From contig NZ_CP019510.1 in assembly GCF_002002885.1 (NCBI RefSeq), forward strand, positions 4,650,001 to 4,714,000: a stretch of 64,000 nt of DNA, in the 5' to 3' direction. The translations under genes were made by a program, and so were the position numbers. This DNA is from Janthinobacterium sp. LM6 (lineage in GTDB: Bacteria; Pseudomonadota; Gammaproteobacteria; Burkholderiales; Burkholderiaceae_D). Positions 40,808 to 49,545 of this stretch are shown piece by piece. The notes under the pieces were generated by a model, which worked only from the letters and a program-made list of their open reading frames with translations, was not told where the DNA came from and did not search any database. Each line of letters starts with the position of its first letter. The stretch's first letter is position 1.

Positions 40808-41044
40808 ATGAATTCAGAAAAACTGGCGCTGCTGGTCACGCGCGAAATGCCATATGGGAAGTATCAGGGACGCTTGCTGGCCGACTTGCCGGGCCACTAC
40901 CTGGGCTGGTTCGCGCGCGAGGGCTTTCCCTCGGGCGAACTGGGCAGTTTAATTGCGCTGATGTACGAGCTCGACCACAACGATCTACGCAGCTTGCTTG
41001 ACCCCTTGCGCACGCGCAAGTCGCCGTGGCGGCCGGGCGAATAG
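40808..41044 (+). CDS. DUF3820 family protein
   Basis: A 78-residue cytosolic protein that matches DUF3820 along its length, with MPYGKYQGRLLADLP followed by YLGWFAREGFP and LGSLIALMYELDHNDL. The family is widespread in proteobacteria and functionally uncharacterised; some members are reported as quorum-sensing-regulated. The ATG has a poor ribosome-binding site. The gene is divergent from the MFS gene at 39452 and ends 8 nt before the convergent glutaredoxin-like gene. Confidence 0.85.
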   Translation: MNSEKLALLVTREMPYGKYQGRLLADLPGHYLGWFAREGFPSGELGSLIALMYELDHNDLRSLLDPLRTRKSPWRPGE

Positions 41045-41052
41045 GACAGCGC

Positions 41053-41436
41053 TTAAAACTCGCGCAGCTTCTTTGCCAGCATGGTGCTGAACTCGCCACT
41101 TTCCACGAGCTTGTGCAATTCGCTGGCGCCGCCGATGAGCACGCCGTTGACAAAGACCATGGGGAACGTGGGCCAGCCCGTCCACATCTTGAGGGCATTG
41201 CGGCGGTGCCACTGGTTCAAATAGCTGCCGTATTGCAAGTACTGGTAGGGCGTGCCCAGCACGTCGAGGATCTTGCGCGCCTTGCGCGGGAACGGGTTGA
41301 GCGCCATGCCGACGACGACCACCTGGTGCGCGGCGACGGCCGCCTGCACTTCGCGCACGATGTCCTTGTGCTTGCTGCCGATCAAAGGGCGGGCGGCGGA
41401 ATGGATCTGGGCTTGGTCAAGGATGGCGCGGGTCAT
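41053..41436 (-). CDS. Glutaredoxin-fold protein lacking active-site cysteine
   Basis: A 127-residue protein with the layout of a monothiol glutaredoxin: VVVVGMALNPFPRKARKILDVLG, then WTGWPTFPMVFVNGVLIGGASEL with the cis-proline WPTFP and the GG-D/A-E glutathione-binding end. The position of the CGFS active site reads NPFP, and there is no cysteine anywhere in the protein. It therefore cannot do dithiol or monothiol exchange or ligate a cluster with its own thiol. AGGA about 6 nt before the ATG at 41436 supports the start. It may have become a glutathione-binding or scaffold protein. It is a single gene, convergent with DUF3820. Confidence 0.8.
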   Translation of the reverse strand: MTRAILDQAQIHSAARPLIGSKHKDIVREVQAAVAAHQVVVVGMALNPFPRKARKILDVLGTPYQYLQYGSYLNQWHRRNALKMWTGWPTFPMVFVNGVLIGGASELHKLVESGEFSTMLAKKLREF

Positions 41437-41560
41437 GAAAGTCCTGGGGGGAGTGGCACGTGGCGTGCGGATCACGCATTGTGCCACGCGCCATGGCCGG
41501 CGTGGGCTACACTGCGCCTCTTCTCCCCTACGCGTGAAATATATGCAAGGAATCAATGTC

Positions 41561-42085
41561 ATGCCTGAATGCCGCACACGCCGCCTGCTCGTCTCGCTCC
41601 TGCTCGCCACCTGCTCCTGCAGTGCCCTGGCCGCCGCCGATCCCGGGCTTGAAAGCGGCCTGATCCAGGCGCTGTACCTGAAAAAGGGCACGCCGCAAAG
41701 AGCGGGCACCTCGGGCAAGGCCATCCGGGCTTACATGCGCGAAGGCTACATCGGCAAGCGCCCGGACCAGCGCTTCGATTACACCGATTACTACCTGCTG
41801 AAAAAGCCGGCCAGCTTCATGGGGCATGAACTGGTGCTCATCGAAGAAGAATACATCACCCAATACATCGGCTGCTGCGTCAGCCCCGGCGCGGGCGTCA
41901 CGGTCAGGGTGCAGGGCAGCACGCAGAAGCTGCAAGCGTTCGCCCGCACCCAGCGCTGCACCTTGAACGACCCCGTCGATATCGGACATGCACTGAACGA
42001 AGTGGCCATCAAGAACAGGATGCCCAAAGGCCATTACGCGTCCCTGAGCTGCCGCGAGCGCGACGCCGAGCGCGATGAGCCTTGA
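41561..42085 (+). CDS. Exported hypothetical protein, 174 aa
   Basis: A small secreted protein of unknown family. AAGGA about 9 nt upstream selects the ATG at 41561, giving MPECRTRRLLVSLLLATCSCSALAA-ADPG, a signal peptide with an Ala-x-Ala end; the TCSCS segment is also somewhat lipobox-like. The mature part has a YIGKRPDQRFDYTDYYLL segment and several cysteines (YIGCCVSPGAGV, QRCTL, SLSCRERD), consistent with disulfides in the periplasm. The tail is charged. It is convergent with the APH-like gene, 13 nt apart. No function can be assigned. Confidence 0.65.
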   Translation: MPECRTRRLLVSLLLATCSCSALAAADPGLESGLIQALYLKKGTPQRAGTSGKAIRAYMREGYIGKRPDQRFDYTDYYLLKKPASFMGHELVLIEEEYITQYIGCCVSPGAGVTVRVQGSTQKLQAFARTQRCTLNDPVDIGHALNEVAIKNRMPKGHYASLSCRERDAERDEP

Positions 42086-42098
42086 TGGCGGGCGGCGC

Positions 42099-42920
42099 TC
42101 AAAACAGCTCGTCGAGCAGCAAATGAAATTGCAGCTTGCCTTGATCGATATCAAGGAGCCCATATTGCTCAGCAAACCTTTGCTGTAGCGCGGCGTCCAA
42201 CTCACCAAGAGCACGCCAGACGATGGCCAGGTCCTGGTAACGGTCGGCAACGCCCGCCCGGCCCACGTCGAGGCAGCCGACGACGGCGCCATCATGCATC
42301 AGGATATTGTCCAGCGAAAAATCGCCATGCGTGACGACGAGGTCGGGGGTGAGCGGCAGGTACTCTTGCAGCGCCAGCCACACTTGCTGCGCCGTCCAGC
42401 CTTCCCGCTCGGCATCGAAATCGCCGGCATCGACGAGGCCCGCATTGATGCGCTGGCGCGCCTGAACCAGCCGCACAGCATGGCCGGCGTCGAATGGGCA
42501 GTCGCTGACGGGAAGCGCGTGCAGGCGGCGCAGGAAGGCCGCCAGCGCGTCGGTCACGGCGGGCCCAAGGGCGGGGTTTTCTTCCAGTACCTGGCGAGCC
42601 GTCTTGCCCGGCAGCGCCGCCGTCAGCAGCCAGGCCTGCTCCGGGTCCGCCGCGCGGGCAAATTGCGCCACCGCCGGCACGGGCAGGTACTGCGCCAGCC
42701 AGCGCAGGCGCGCCAGTTCGTCGGCGAGCTCGGCAGCGGCGGCACCCCTGCCGTGTTTCAGGAACAGGGCCGGCGCACCGTTCCTGCCCTGCAGGCGGTA
42801 GACGGCAGCGTCCGATTCGCCGATGCTGTCGCGCGCCCAGTCGTACCCTGCCACGGCGGCGCGCAGGCTGGCGGGCATGGCGGCCAGCACGGCCGCTTGC
42901 TTCTTGCAGGAGAGCGTCAT
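42099..42920 (-). CDS. Aminoglycoside 3'-phosphotransferase-like kinase
   Basis: A 273-residue kinase of the APH(3') family. Visible motifs are the ATP-site lysine in ALFLKHG (Lys55), the Brenner-type loop VVTHGDFSLDNILM with catalytic Asp200 and Asn205, the metal-binding Asp218 in GCLDVGRAGVADRYQDLAI, and the C-terminal LLLDELF shared with APH(3') enzymes. Enzymes of this type phosphorylate the 3'-hydroxyl of kanamycin-like drugs. It has the same GC-rich codon use as its neighbours and no mobile element nearby, so it looks chromosomal and resident, not recently acquired. Whether aminoglycosides are its natural substrate is unknown. Confidence 0.85.
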   Translation of the reverse strand: MTLSCKKQAAVLAAMPASLRAAVAGYDWARDSIGESDAAVYRLQGRNGAPALFLKHGRGAAAAELADELARLRWLAQYLPVPAVAQFARAADPEQAWLLTAALPGKTARQVLEENPALGPAVTDALAAFLRRLHALPVSDCPFDAGHAVRLVQARQRINAGLVDAGDFDAEREGWTAQQVWLALQEYLPLTPDLVVTHGDFSLDNILMHDGAVVGCLDVGRAGVADRYQDLAIVWRALGELDAALQQRFAEQYGLLDIDQGKLQFHLLLDELF

Positions 42921-42936
42921 CTGCCTGGCCCTTGTT

Positions 42937-43425
42937 CTATGTCAGCGGCACGTGCAAGCCCATCTTGAGGCAAGTCAAGGCCACCGACGTGCGGTAGCGC
43001 CGGATATTGTCGTCGCCCCCGAACAGGCGTTCCGTCAGCGCCTCGTATTCGGCCATGCTGCTGGCGGTGATGACCAGCAGGTAGTCGGCCTCGCCCGTGA
43101 TGCCGTAGCACTGCTGGATTGCAGGCTCGGCCATGATGCGCGCGCGCATGCCGGCCGTGCGCAGCGGATGCTCGTCGTGCAGATGCACTTCCACCGTCAG
43201 TATCAGGGGCCGGCCCAAGCGGCTCGCGTCGAGCACGGCCACCTCGTTGCGGATCACCCCGCTCTCGCGCAGGCGGCGGATGCGCCGCTGCACGGCCGGC
43301 GCGGACAGGTGCACGGCCTGGGCGATTTCGCGCTGCGAGGTCGTGTTATCGCGCTGCAAGATATCGAGGATGGCCAGGTCGAAGGCGTCGAGGGCGACAG
43401 CAGGCGTGAGCGAAAGTTGCGTCAT
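42937..43425 (-). CDS. Lrp/AsnC family transcriptional regulator
   Basis: A 162-residue regulator. The ATG at 43425 (MTQLSLTPAV) begins the usual short lead to the helix-turn-helix, ALDAFDLAILDILQRDNTTSQREIAQAVHLSAPAVQRRIRRL (about 10-55). The C-terminal RAM/Lrp ligand domain has YGITGEADYLLVI (about 105-118). It is divergent from an RhtA-like exporter gene, an arrangement in which the regulator often senses the amino acid that the exporter removes. The effector is therefore likely to be an amino acid, but this is inferred. The 77-nt space between the genes should hold the binding site. Confidence 0.9.
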   Translation of the reverse strand: MTQLSLTPAVALDAFDLAILDILQRDNTTSQREIAQAVHLSAPAVQRRIRRLRESGVIRNEVAVLDASRLGRPLILTVEVHLHDEHPLRTAGMRARIMAEPAIQQCYGITGEADYLLVITASSMAEYEALTERLFGGDDNIRRYRTSVALTCLKMGLHVPLT

Positions 43426-43502
43426 AGAGGTCGAAATGCAGTGCAAATATCGGAGCAGACACAATAAACTTTCACCACTTCGATATCAAGCCATTTATCA
43501 CC

Positions 43503-44393
43503 ATGCCATTACGCCGCTATTCCTCGTTGATTCCCCTGCTGGCCATCCTCGGCTCCGTCACCTGCCTGGGACTGGGCACGTCATGGGCCAAGCACAGCCT
43601 GTTCCCGCTGGTGGGCGCGCAAGGCACGACGGCCGTGCGCGTGGGCTTTTCCGCCCTGCTGCTGTTGCTGTTCTGGCGTCCGTGGCGCTGGCAGCTGAGC
43701 CGCGCCGACCTGCGCACGGTGGCCCTGTATGGCGCAGCGCTGGGTTTGACGAACCTGTGCTTCTACATGGCCTTGCGCACGATACCGTTTGGCATCGCCG
43801 TCGCCATCGAATTTTCCGGCCCGCTGGCCGTGGCGCTGCTGGCCTCGCGCCGCCCGCTCGACTTCGTCTGGGTGGCCCTGGCCGTGGCGGGACTGGCGCT
43901 GCTCCTGCCGCTCGGTCACGACGTCAGCAATCTCGATCCCACGGGCGTGCTGTTCGCCCTGGGCGCCGCCGTCTGCTGGGCTTCGTACATCGTTTTCGGC
44001 AAGCGCGCCAGCCATTTGCATGCGGGACATTCCGTGTCGCTGGGCCTGGCCATGGCCGCGCTGGTGGTGGTGCCCGTCGGCGTGATGCACAGCGGCGCCG
44101 CCCTGCTCTCGCCGGTGGTCTTGGCCGTGGGGCTGGGCGTGGCCCTCATTTCCAGCGCCATCCCGATCTCGCTGGAAATGGTGGCCCTGAAGCGGCTGAC
44201 GCCGCAAGCGTTCGGCATCATGAGCAGCATGGAGCCGGCCGTGGCCGCCATGCTCGCGTTCATCCTGCTGGACGAACGGCTGGACGCGCCGCAATGGCTG
44301 GCCATCGCCATGATCATGGCCGCATCGATGGGCAGTTCCTACATGGCGCAGCGCATGAAGAAACCGGCGCCGGCCGTCGCCGTGCATACCTGA
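43503..44393 (+). CDS. EamA/DMT family exporter, RhtA-like
   Basis: A 296-residue inner-membrane protein with ten hydrophobic spans in two EamA repeats. The sequence FYMALRTIPFGIAVAIEFSGPLAVALL and the second-half ALISSAIPISLEMVALKRLTPQAFGIMSSMEPAVAA are typical of RhtA, the threonine and homoserine exporter. Divergence from an Lrp/AsnC regulator supports an amino-acid export role. The exact substrate is not shown by sequence. Its stop is 3 nt before the convergent MFS gene. Confidence 0.87.
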   Translation: MPLRRYSSLIPLLAILGSVTCLGLGTSWAKHSLFPLVGAQGTTAVRVGFSALLLLLFWRPWRWQLSRADLRTVALYGAALGLTNLCFYMALRTIPFGIAVAIEFSGPLAVALLASRRPLDFVWVALAVAGLALLLPLGHDVSNLDPTGVLFALGAAVCWASYIVFGKRASHLHAGHSVSLGLAMAALVVVPVGVMHSGAALLSPVVLAVGLGVALISSAIPISLEMVALKRLTPQAFGIMSSMEPAVAAMLAFILLDERLDAPQWLAIAMIMAASMGSSYMAQRMKKPAPAVAVHT

Positions 44394-44396
44394 ACC

Positions 44397-45620
44397 TCAG
44401 TGCGCGGCCGCACCCGCCACGTGCGACGCCAGGTTCTTGCGCGCCAGCCAGGCCAGCGGCAGCAGGGCCAGCAGCGCGGCGGCCACGCCGGCCCACGGCG
44501 ACGACGCCATCAGCTGACGCGACACCATCAGCGCACCGAGCATGGAACCGAAGGAAATGCCGAGATTAAACGCGGAAATGTTCAGGCCCGAGGCAAAATC
44601 GACGGCTTGCGGCGTGTAGCGCTCGGCCGTGGCCAGCATGCCGGCCTGCAAGGCAGGCGACAGGCCGAAGGCGAACACGCCCCAGACGAACAGCATCACC
44701 GTCATCATCCAGGGAGAACTGATGCTCAGCGCCACGCCCGCTTGGGTGACGGCCAGCAACAGCAGCATCACGCGCAAGGCCTTTTGCCAGCCCAGGTGGC
44801 TGGTCAGGTAGCCGCCCGCCAAGTTGCCGGCAAAGGTGGCGATGCCGAACACGATCAGCAAGGCGCTGGCCATGGTGGCGGAAAAGCCCGTCACATCCGT
44901 CAGGATGGGCGTAATAAACGTGAAGGCCGCAAAGCTGCTGCCAAAGCCAAACGTCGTAATCGCCATCATCGTCAGGATGGGGCCGCTGCCGAGGGCTGCC
45001 AGCTGCGTCATGGCCTTGCCGCCCTTGCCTTGCTGCAAGCCGGCCGGCAGCCAGCGCGCCATGGCGGCCAGGCCCAGCGCGGCCAGCAGCACCACGGCAA
45101 AGAAGGGTAGGCGCCAGCCCATCAAGTTGCCGAGGAAACTGCCGAACGGCACGCCGATCACCATGGCCAGGGTCAATCCCGCAAACATCACGGAAATCGC
45201 CCTGCCCGCCTGCGCCTTGGTGACGAGGCTGGCGGCCACGGTGGCGCCGATGGCAAAGAAGGTGCCGTGCGCCACGGCCGTGATGACACGCCCCAGCAGC
45301 AACAATTCGAACGTGTGCGAAAAGGCGGCCAGCAGGTTACCGGCCAGGAACACGCTCATCAGCCCCAGCAAGGCCGCCTTGCGCGGCAGGCGCGACATCA
45401 GCAGCACCAGCAGCGGCGTGCCGATGGCCAGCGCCAGCGCATACAGGCTGACCAGCGAGCCGGCCGATTCGATGGAAATATGCAGATCCTTCGCGATGGT
45501 CGGCAAGATGCCGACGACGATGAATTCGGTCACGCCGATGGCAAAGGCGCCGACGGCCAGCGCCAGCACGCCGGGCGGCATCTTGCTGGCGTGCGGTAAA
45601 ACAGGGGTTGCGGTGGTCAT
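44397..45620 (-). CDS. MFS transporter, DHA1 family
   Basis: A 407-residue exporter with twelve spans, starting MTTATPVLPHASKMPPGVLALAVGAFAIGVTEFIVVG. The loop after TM2 reads SRLPRKAALL and motif C is FAGLTLAMVIGVPFGSFLGNLMGWR. It is similar in type to the MFS genes at 39452 and 59574 but clearly distinct in sequence. It is divergent from a LysR gene across an 85-nt region, so that regulator probably controls it. The substrate is unknown; drug or sugar efflux is typical. Confidence 0.9.
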   Translation of the reverse strand: MTTATPVLPHASKMPPGVLALAVGAFAIGVTEFIVVGILPTIAKDLHISIESAGSLVSLYALALAIGTPLLVLLMSRLPRKAALLGLMSVFLAGNLLAAFSHTFELLLLGRVITAVAHGTFFAIGATVAASLVTKAQAGRAISVMFAGLTLAMVIGVPFGSFLGNLMGWRLPFFAVVLLAALGLAAMARWLPAGLQQGKGGKAMTQLAALGSGPILTMMAITTFGFGSSFAAFTFITPILTDVTGFSATMASALLIVFGIATFAGNLAGGYLTSHLGWQKALRVMLLLLAVTQAGVALSISSPWMMTVMLFVWGVFAFGLSPALQAGMLATAERYTPQAVDFASGLNISAFNLGISFGSMLGALMVSRQLMASSPWAGVAAALLALLPLAWLARKNLASHVAGAAAH

Positions 45621-45681
45621 GATGGCTCCAACAAGGGTTCAAGCCAGCCAGTGTATCGATGCAAGCGCTTTTGATATAGAC

Positions 45682-45721
45682 TTCAATAATGGAAACACCT
45701 GTGAAATGGATTCAATAATGG
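45682..45721. repeat. Direct repeat at LysR promoter/start
   Basis: TTCAATAATGG occurs at 45682-45692 and again at 45711-45721, 29 bp apart. The second copy overlaps the start codons of the LysR gene (ATG at 45706 or 45718). It lies in the divergent promoter region shared with the MFS gene and could be a regulator contact site, or an accident of a short duplication. Confidence 0.5.
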
Positions 45722-46626
45722 CCAGGCAAGACATCAACCGCGCGTTCGAGATGGCCGTGTTTGCCGCCGTGGTGGAAACGGGGGCTTTTTCCGCCGCCGC
45801 GCGCCGCCTGGCCTTGACGCCGTCGGCCGTCAGCAAGCTCGTCAATCGACTGGAAGCGCGGCTCGGCGCCCGTTTGCTGCAGCGCAGCACGCGCCAGCTG
45901 CACACCACGCCCGAGGGCGACGCCTTTTTTATCCAGTGCAAGCGCATCCTCGACGATATCGACGGCGCCGAGCGCGAAGCATCGCAGGGGGCGGCGCCGC
46001 GCGGGCGCCTGCGCATCAACTGTTTCGTGCCGTTCGGCGTGCGCCATCTGCTGCCCATCCTGCCCGAGTTCGCGCAACGCTATCCCGACATCGTGCTCGA
46101 CGTCGTCGTCAGCGACGCCATCGTCGATTTGCTGGAAGACCGCACCGACATCGCCATCCGCACGGGCAAGCTGAAGGAATCGAACCTGGTGGCGCGCAAA
46201 CTCGGCGAAGACGCGATGGTGGTCGTCGCCTCGCCCGCGTACGCGGCGCGCCACGGCCTGCCGCGCACGCCGCAGGAGCTGTCAACACACAATTTGCTGG
46301 CCTTCAACTTCCGCTGCCAGAACGAAACCTGGCCCTTCCTCGATGGCGCGGGCGGAACGGTGCAGGTGGCGCCGCAGGGCAATACCTGCGTCAGCGATGG
46401 CGAAAGCATGCGCCAGCTGGTGCTGGCCGGCATGGGGCTGGGACGCTTTTCGCGCCAGCACGTGCTGCGCGACATCGAGCGAGGCGATTTGATACCCGTG
46501 CTGCAGGACTACAACCCGGGCGACAAGGAACTCGTGCACGCCGTCTTCGTGGGACCGGGCTTGCAAGTGCCGGCGCGGGTGCGCGTGATGCTCGATTATC
46601 TGCTGGAAAAAGTAAAACTGGGGTGA
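45706..46626 (+). CDS. LysR family transcriptional regulator
   Basis: A 306-residue regulator. The helix-turn-helix is FAAVVETGAFSAAARRLALTPSAVSKLVNRLEARLGARLLQRSTR (about 16-62) and the substrate-binding domain begins near residue 95 (GRLRINCFVPFGVRHLLPILPEF). ATG at 45706 or 45718 may be used; neither has a good ribosome-binding site. It belongs to the CrgA/YafC-like branch of LysR proteins. Divergence from the DHA1 transporter gene suggests it controls that gene and itself. The inducer is unknown. Confidence 0.9.
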   Translation: MDSIMARQDINRAFEMAVFAAVVETGAFSAAARRLALTPSAVSKLVNRLEARLGARLLQRSTRQLHTTPEGDAFFIQCKRILDDIDGAEREASQGAAPRGRLRINCFVPFGVRHLLPILPEFAQRYPDIVLDVVVSDAIVDLLEDRTDIAIRTGKLKESNLVARKLGEDAMVVVASPAYAARHGLPRTPQELSTHNLLAFNFRCQNETWPFLDGAGGTVQVAPQGNTCVSDGESMRQLVLAGMGLGRFSRQHVLRDIERGDLIPVLQDYNPGDKELVHAVFVGPGLQVPARVRVMLDYLLEKVKLG

Positions 46627-46690
46627 ACGCCGCCTGCACGCCTCGCGTCCTATAATCGGCCCTATCGTTGAAACTTCAGGGAGCCGCGTC

Positions 46691-47224
46691 ATGCATGAGG
46701 CCTTGATCCACACCTTGCAAACCCGCTTCAGCCAGCACAGGCACCGCCATCCGGGATGGACATGGGACAGCGTGCTGGCGCGCTTGAACGCCGCTCCCGC
46801 CAGCCTGGCGGTATTGCAGCAAATGGAGGATACGGGTGGCGAACCGGACGTCATCGGGCGCGCCGGCGACACGGGCGCCGTCACGTTTTGCGATTGTTCA
46901 GCAGAAAGCCCGCTCGGCCGGCGCAGCCTGTGTTTCGATGCGGCAGCCCTGGCCGCGCGCAAGGCCAACAAGCCGGCCGGCAGCGCCATGGCCATGGCAC
47001 AGGCGATGGGCATCGAATTGCTGACGCAGGCGCAGTACCGCCAGTTGCAGGAACTGGAACCGTTCGACCGGAAAACCTCGAGCTGGATCGCGACGCCGGA
47101 CAGCATCCGGGCGCTGGGCGGCGCGCTGTTTTGCGACCGCCGCTATGAACAGGTCTTCGTCTACCACAATGGCGCCGAGTCGTATTATGCGAGCCGGGGT
47201 TTCCGTGGACTATTCAACGTCTGA
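46691..47224 (+). CDS. DUF4256 family protein
   Basis: A 177-residue cytosolic protein that matches DUF4256: WTWDSVLARLNA and METEDTGGEPDV-type start (here QQMEDTGGEPDVI), FCDCSAESPLGRRSLCFD, and the C-terminal FDRKTSSWIATPDSIRALGGALFCDRRY with YHNGAESYYASRGFRG. GGGAG about 8 nt upstream supports the ATG. The family is found in many bacteria and has no assigned role. It is convergent with the PAS-GGDEF-EAL gene. Confidence 0.87.
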   Translation: MHEALIHTLQTRFSQHRHRHPGWTWDSVLARLNAAPASLAVLQQMEDTGGEPDVIGRAGDTGAVTFCDCSAESPLGRRSLCFDAAALAARKANKPAGSAMAMAQAMGIELLTQAQYRQLQELEPFDRKTSSWIATPDSIRALGGALFCDRRYEQVFVYHNGAESYYASRGFRGLFNV

Positions 47225-47235
47225 CCATCGCTGGC

Positions 47236-49392
47236 TCAGGCCAGTTCTTCCAGCCGCAATTGCCGGCCTTCATCGAGCATCAGCTCGAATTCGGCCGCCG
47301 GCACGGCCGGACTGAACAGATAGCCTTGCAGCTGGTCGCAGCCGAGTTCGCGCAGGAAACGCATCTGCTCGGCCGTTTCCACCCCTTCGGCGACGATTTC
47401 CTGGCGCAGCTGCTGCGCCATGGTGACGATGGCGCGGGCGATGGCGCAATCGTTTTCCTCGAACGGCAAGCCGATGACGAAGGAGCGGTCGATTTTCAAG
47501 GTGCTGATGGGGAATTTTTTCAGATACGCCAGGCTGGAATAGCCGGTGCCGAAGTCGTCCAGCGCCAGCGCCAGGCCCATGGCCACCAGCTGGTTCATGA
47601 TGTCAATCACCTTGTCGGCGCCGCGCATCAACAGGCTTTCCGTGATTTCCAGCATGATCTGGTCGGGCCGCACGCCGTAGCGTTCCAGCACGGCCGCTAT
47701 GCGCGCCGGCAACTGTTCATCGAACTGGCGCGCCGACAGGTTGACGGCGATGGCCGGCATGTGCAGGCCCCGGTCTTCCCAGCTGCGGATCTGGCGGCAC
47801 GCCTCGTCCAGCACCCAGGTGCCCAGCTCCAGAATCAGACTGGTTTCCTCGGCGACGGGGATGAAGAGGCCGGGCGAGACCATGCCGCGCATCGGATGCT
47901 TCCAGCGCAGCAAGGCTTCCGCGCCCACGATGCGCCCGCTGGCCAGGCTCACTTTCGGCTGGTAATGCAATTCCAGTTCCTTGTCGCCCAGCGCCAGGCG
48001 CATCTCGCTTTCCAGGCGCAAATGTTCCTTGGCCCTGCGGTTCATGTCTTCGCGGTAGAACAGGAAGGTCGATTCGATGGTCTGGCTTGCCTTGGACACG
48101 GCCACGTCGGCAAAGCGGAACAGGGCCGGCGCTTCCAGGCCGTCTTCCGGATACACGGTGATGCCGATGCTGGCGCCCACGTGCAGGGCGTGCGTATCGA
48201 TATTGATCGGCGCCTCCAGCAGGTTGAGCAGCTTTTGCGCCACGTTGGCCGCGTGTTCGCGCTTTTCGATGTGCAGCAGGGCGACGACGAACTTGCTGTT
48301 GTCGACGCGCGCCAGGATATCGGCGTCGCGCAGGGCGCCGCGGAACAGCTGGCCGATGGCGATCACCAGCTGGTCGCCCACTTCATGGCCCAGGGTGTCA
48401 CTGATGGAACCGATGCGGCTGATGTCGATGACCATCAGCGCGCCATGCGTGCCCTGCCGTTTCGCTTCGGCCAGGCCCTGGTCGACCAGCTGGTTCAGCA
48501 GGCAGCGGTTGGGCAAGCCCGTCAGGCTGTCATAGTTGGCCATGCGCTGCATGCGCGCCTCGGCATCCTTGTGCACGGAGATATCGGAAAACAGGGAAAA
48601 CACGTGGCTGATTTCGCCGAATTCGTCGCGCACGACGCTGATGGTGACGTCTTGCGGGAACAGTTCGCCATTCTTGCGCTTGCCGATGATTTCGCCGCGC
48701 CAGGAACCGTGTCCGCGCATGGCGGCGCGCACCTTGGCGCGGAAGTCGGGATCGTGCACGCCCGAGCGCAGCAAGTCCGGCGTGCGGCCGATGGCTTCGG
48801 CAGGCGAATAGCCGGTGATGCGGGAAAACGAACTGTTGATCGAGACGATGCGCTCTTCCGCATCCGTGATCAGCACGGCTTGCTCGCTGTCTTCGATGAT
48901 GCGTGCGTGCAACCTTACCTTGTCCACGTCGGACAGCGGCTCGCTCATGGCCGACAGGCGCACGGCCATGCCGCACGCCTTGCCCGCCTGGTCGTGGATC
49001 ACGTGGCGGTGCATGCGCAGCCACGTCACCATGCCCGACTTCTTGCGCCGGCGCACGTCGGTGGCCACGTCGCCCTGCGTGAAATGCAATTCCAGCACGC
49101 TCGCTTCCGCGTCGTCTTCCGGATACAGGAACAGGATGTGCTGGCCCAGCGCTTCCAGTTCGGAATAGCCGAACATCTGTTCGGCGCCATGATTCCAGCC
49201 GATCAGGAAGCCGTCGGGATCGATTTCCAGCAAGGCGTCGGGGGGCGCCACGCGCACCACGGGCCGGCTGGCGCCGCGCAGCCGCTCCAGCTCTTCCTCC
49301 AGCCGCGCCAGGGTGGCGGCCTGCTGCGGCCCAGCCTGTTCACGGGCATCCTGGGCCAGGCGCAGGCACAGCGCAACCTTCGCCTCAAGCAT
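47236..49392 (-). CDS. PAS-GGDEF-EAL protein, likely c-di-GMP phosphodiesterase
   Basis: A 718-residue cytosolic signalling protein. Two PAS domains (about 50-155 and 165-275, the second with INSSFSRITGYSPAEAIG) precede a GGDEF domain (about 285-445) and an EAL domain (about 465-705). The GGDEF motif is replaced by VDNSKF at 363-368, so diguanylate cyclase activity is unlikely. The EAL domain keeps EALLRW (492-497), DDFGTGYSSLAYL and KIDRSFV, so it should cleave c-di-GMP, probably tuned by the PAS sensors. The degenerate GGDEF might still bind GTP as an allosteric site. The start at 49392 has a weak ribosome-binding site. The next gene upstream, 153 nt away on the same strand, is a LysR regulator. 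Confidence 0.9.
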   Translation of the reverse strand: MLEAKVALCLRLAQDAREQAGPQQAATLARLEEELERLRGASRPVVRVAPPDALLEIDPDGFLIGWNHGAEQMFGYSELEALGQHILFLYPEDDAEASVLELHFTQGDVATDVRRRKKSGMVTWLRMHRHVIHDQAGKACGMAVRLSAMSEPLSDVDKVRLHARIIEDSEQAVLITDAEERIVSINSSFSRITGYSPAEAIGRTPDLLRSGVHDPDFRAKVRAAMRGHGSWRGEIIGKRKNGELFPQDVTISVVRDEFGEISHVFSLFSDISVHKDAEARMQRMANYDSLTGLPNRCLLNQLVDQGLAEAKRQGTHGALMVIDISRIGSISDTLGHEVGDQLVIAIGQLFRGALRDADILARVDNSKFVVALLHIEKREHAANVAQKLLNLLEAPINIDTHALHVGASIGITVYPEDGLEAPALFRFADVAVSKASQTIESTFLFYREDMNRRAKEHLRLESEMRLALGDKELELHYQPKVSLASGRIVGAEALLRWKHPMRGMVSPGLFIPVAEETSLILELGTWVLDEACRQIRSWEDRGLHMPAIAVNLSARQFDEQLPARIAAVLERYGVRPDQIMLEITESLLMRGADKVIDIMNQLVAMGLALALDDFGTGYSSLAYLKKFPISTLKIDRSFVIGLPFEENDCAIARAIVTMAQQLRQEIVAEGVETAEQMRFLRELGCDQLQGYLFSPAVPAAEFELMLDEGRQLRLEELA

Positions 49393-49514
49393 GGCAACCC
49401 CACTCTTGGGCCAGGTCAGGGGAACAGATCAGGGGCGCTGCGGTGTGTGTAATCATCAAAATCCCACTGTGGGGCGTGGAGGTCGGGCGGAAATACTGTG
49501 AATATGGTAACTTA

Positions 49515-49540
49515 AAAATGTTGGCGTATGTCAACATTTT
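49515..49540 (-). terminator. Hairpin after LysR gene
   Basis: AAAATGTTG (49515-49523) pairs with CAACATTTT (49532-49540) around an 8-nt loop. On the minus strand the hairpin begins 5 nt past the LysR stop and ends in a T-rich arm (CAACATTTTTAAG), so it can act as an intrinsic terminator. An alternative reading is an AT-rich operator for the downstream c-di-GMP gene. Confidence 0.5.
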
Positions 49541-49545
49541 AAGAC

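Noticed and set aside
47260..49452. Long open frame antisense to the PAS-GGDEF-EAL gene
   Set aside because: Low-complexity His/Arg-rich translation and no ribosome-binding site; the EAL protein is clearly coded on the minus strand.
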